From: Maribacter algarum (ex Zhang et al. 2020)
Lineage (GTDB): Bacteria; Bacteroidota; Bacteroidia; Flavobacteriales; Flavobacteriaceae
Assembly: GCF_005885635.1 (NCBI RefSeq)
Contig: NZ_VATY01000001.1
Coordinates: 1,240,001-1,304,000, forward strand
Direction of reading: 5' to 3'
DNA: 64,000 bases
A program made the translations under genes and the position numbers. The notes under the pieces are model-generated. The model was not told where the DNA came from and searched no databases. It saw nothing but the letters and a program-made list of their open reading frames with translations. This document shows, in pieces, positions 63,079 through 64,000 of this stretch (position 1 is the stretch's first letter; the number at the start of each line of letters is the position of its first letter).

Positions 63079-63633
63079 TTAGTCTTTCAATTCCTTTAAA
63101 ATGGCCAGCTCTTTCCATACTTCTCTAGCAATGAAAATAGATAGTACAATCAACAAAACCATTGAAGAAACTACAACGTAATTATAAAACCCAGAAGAAA
63201 GGCTTTCCTTGAATGCCGGAAGCAGCATCAAAAACCCAATACAATACACAAGAATTATAATAGGCGTGAGAACGAAATGTACTTTTTTTCTTTTCATATA
63301 GTAGCGAATCATCTGCTTTTTAAACTTTTCTGCTGAAGTCGAAACATTCAAATTTTTCAATGTTCGAATACTTGAAAATTCCAATCCTATTCTTAAAACC
63401 AGTGCACCTATCATTAGGAAAAGTCCAATCATTACGGTTTGAAATTTATACGCAGAAACATAAAAGAAAAAGGCGACCAGAACTAGTCCCGTTGCGGTAA
63501 GAACAATATTGGTAATAACTTGTTTCTTGCGGACCGATGTGATTTTCTTCAGAATCTGTTTTGCTCCATCTTTGGGGATTTCTGATTTAGCTTGATTTTC
63601 CCACTGTGATTTTAAATCTTCAAATGCTGTCAT
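63079..63633 (-). CDS. Membrane protein, possible anti-sigma factor
   Basis: The 184-residue protein has a soluble N-terminus (MTAFEDLKSQWENQ) and then two pairs of helices (about residues 35-80 and 115-175). Its start overlaps the end of the sigma gene by 14 bases, so the two are coupled. That arrangement and the soluble N-terminus suggest an anti-sigma factor, though the zinc-finger motif is not seen. Confidence 0.78.
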   Translation of the reverse strand: MTAFEDLKSQWENQAKSEIPKDGAKQILKKITSVRKKQVITNIVLTATGLVLVAFFFYVSAYKFQTVMIGLFLMIGALVLRIGLEFSSIRTLKNLNVSTSAEKFKKQMIRYYMKRKKVHFVLTPIIILVYCIGFLMLLPAFKESLSSGFYNYVVVSSMVLLIVLSIFIAREVWKELAILKELKD

Positions 63634-64000
63634 TTTTCACACATTGTGTTAAACTATTTTTTATGCGATGTATTCGAACGCGAACTGCCTCATGCGATAA
63701 TCCCATTATTTCTGCAATCTCTTTTTGGGGTAGTCCTTCTAGTTCCAGAAGAATAACTCCCCGACTATTCTTTGGAAGTTTATTTATACATTGATACATC
63801 TTTTTCAATTGATTTTCTTTGGATGGATTAGATTCCTCGGGTGTTTCAGTCAACTTCTCAAATATTTCATTACCCCTTAGATACTTCTTCTTTCGAAGTT
63901 GGAGTAAACAGGTATTTACAGTTATACGATATATCCAAGTGGCAATACTTGCTTCTTCTCGGAAGGATGCTAAATTTTCCCAAACTTTGACAAAGACTTC
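63620..64000 (-). CDS. ECF-type RNA polymerase sigma factor (5' truncated by window)
   Basis: The frame continues to the window edge in one piece: EVFVKVWENLASFREEAS then IATWIYRITVNTCLLQLR (region 2), and LPKNSRGVILLELEGLPQKE, then IAEIMGLSHEAVRVRIHRIK (region 4). The true start lies beyond 64000; a TTG within the window at 63853 would omit region 2. It is coupled to the membrane protein gene downstream. Confidence 0.9.
   Translation of the reverse strand, partial: EVFVKVWENLASFREEASIATWIYRITVNTCLLQLRKKKYLRGNEIFEKLTETPEESNPSKENQLKKMYQCINKLPKNSRGVILLELEGLPQKEIAEIMGLSHEAVRVRIHRIKNSLTQCVKNDSI

Noticed and set aside
1-64000. tRNA, rRNA, CRISPR and insertion sequences
   Set aside because: I looked through the intergenic stretches for cloverleaf ends, repeated spacers and transposase motifs and saw none. 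A tRNA-scan and an IS search would settle it.

Overview
This 64 kb window is chromosomal DNA from a member of the Bacteroidota, most likely a marine Flavobacteriaceae (Maribacter/Zobellia/Arenibacter type). The evidence is the low G+C composition, promoters of the Bacteroidota form (TTTG, about 20 nt, TAnnTTTG), a gliding-motility gene (gldH), a three-gene succinate dehydrogenase of the B type, 7TM-AraC regulators, an HU-CCDC81/SPOR protein, and many lipoproteins with CxDD-like surface-export signals. The genus is inferred by family resemblance only. No tRNA, rRNA, CRISPR array or intact transposon was seen.

Layout. 1-8.4 kb: end of a branched-chain amino acid carrier (brnQ), a membrane-anchored LAS-type metallopeptidase with a decayed copy of its own 3' end nearby, small secreted proteins, aminopeptidase P, and a large secreted Asp-box beta-propeller protein. 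8.4-16 kb: cyclophilin lipoprotein, glycine-zipper membrane protein, a second Asp-box propeller, a GyrI-like protein, a ThuA protein, and a rimK plus aspartoacylase pair. 16-21 kb: a 7TM-GAF-AraC regulator followed by an apparent operon of three lipoproteins, one collagen-like and one kelch beta-propeller. 21-24.6 kb: sdhCAB between a clear promoter and a strong terminator. 24.6-27.3 kb: a frameshifted AraC/GyrI gene, an orphan Vsr-like endonuclease, and a phage-like repressor with divergent small gene and operator palindromes. 27.4-31.5 kb: aminotransferase, serine hydrolase, 7TM-AraC regulator, acetyltransferase. 31.5-33.8 kb: an intergenic region with a possible 34-residue peptide gene and paired inverted/direct repeats, then a CoA-transferase operon split by a zinc-ribbon membrane gene.

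33.9-40.9 kb: envelope and housekeeping genes (PBP1A, gldH, ricT-like, trhO, recA). 40.9-45.5 kb: a lipoprotein, an ECF sigma factor with a protein that appears to combine an anti-sigma end, one membrane helix and an outer-membrane barrel, then plsC and trpS. 45.5-53 kb: two related outer-membrane proteins with MG2-like and TonB-plug domains but no barrel, on either side of an FKBP isomerase. 53-55.8 kb: dprA, SPOR protein, acyl-CoA thioesterase. 55.8-62.5 kb: a long minus-strand gene string (flippase, dut, nucleotidyltransferase, unknown, TPR, DUF4292, EnvC-like) devoted to envelope assembly. 62.5-64 kb: ECF sigma factor (cut by the window end) coupled to a membrane protein and a lipoprotein.

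The main themes are cell-envelope construction and surface lipoproteins, each local set paired with its own regulator. The least explained parts are the collagen/kelch lipoprotein operon with its GAF-AraC receptor, the small-peptide locus at 31.7-31.9 kb, the repressor/Vsr island, and the barrel-less TonB-plug pair.
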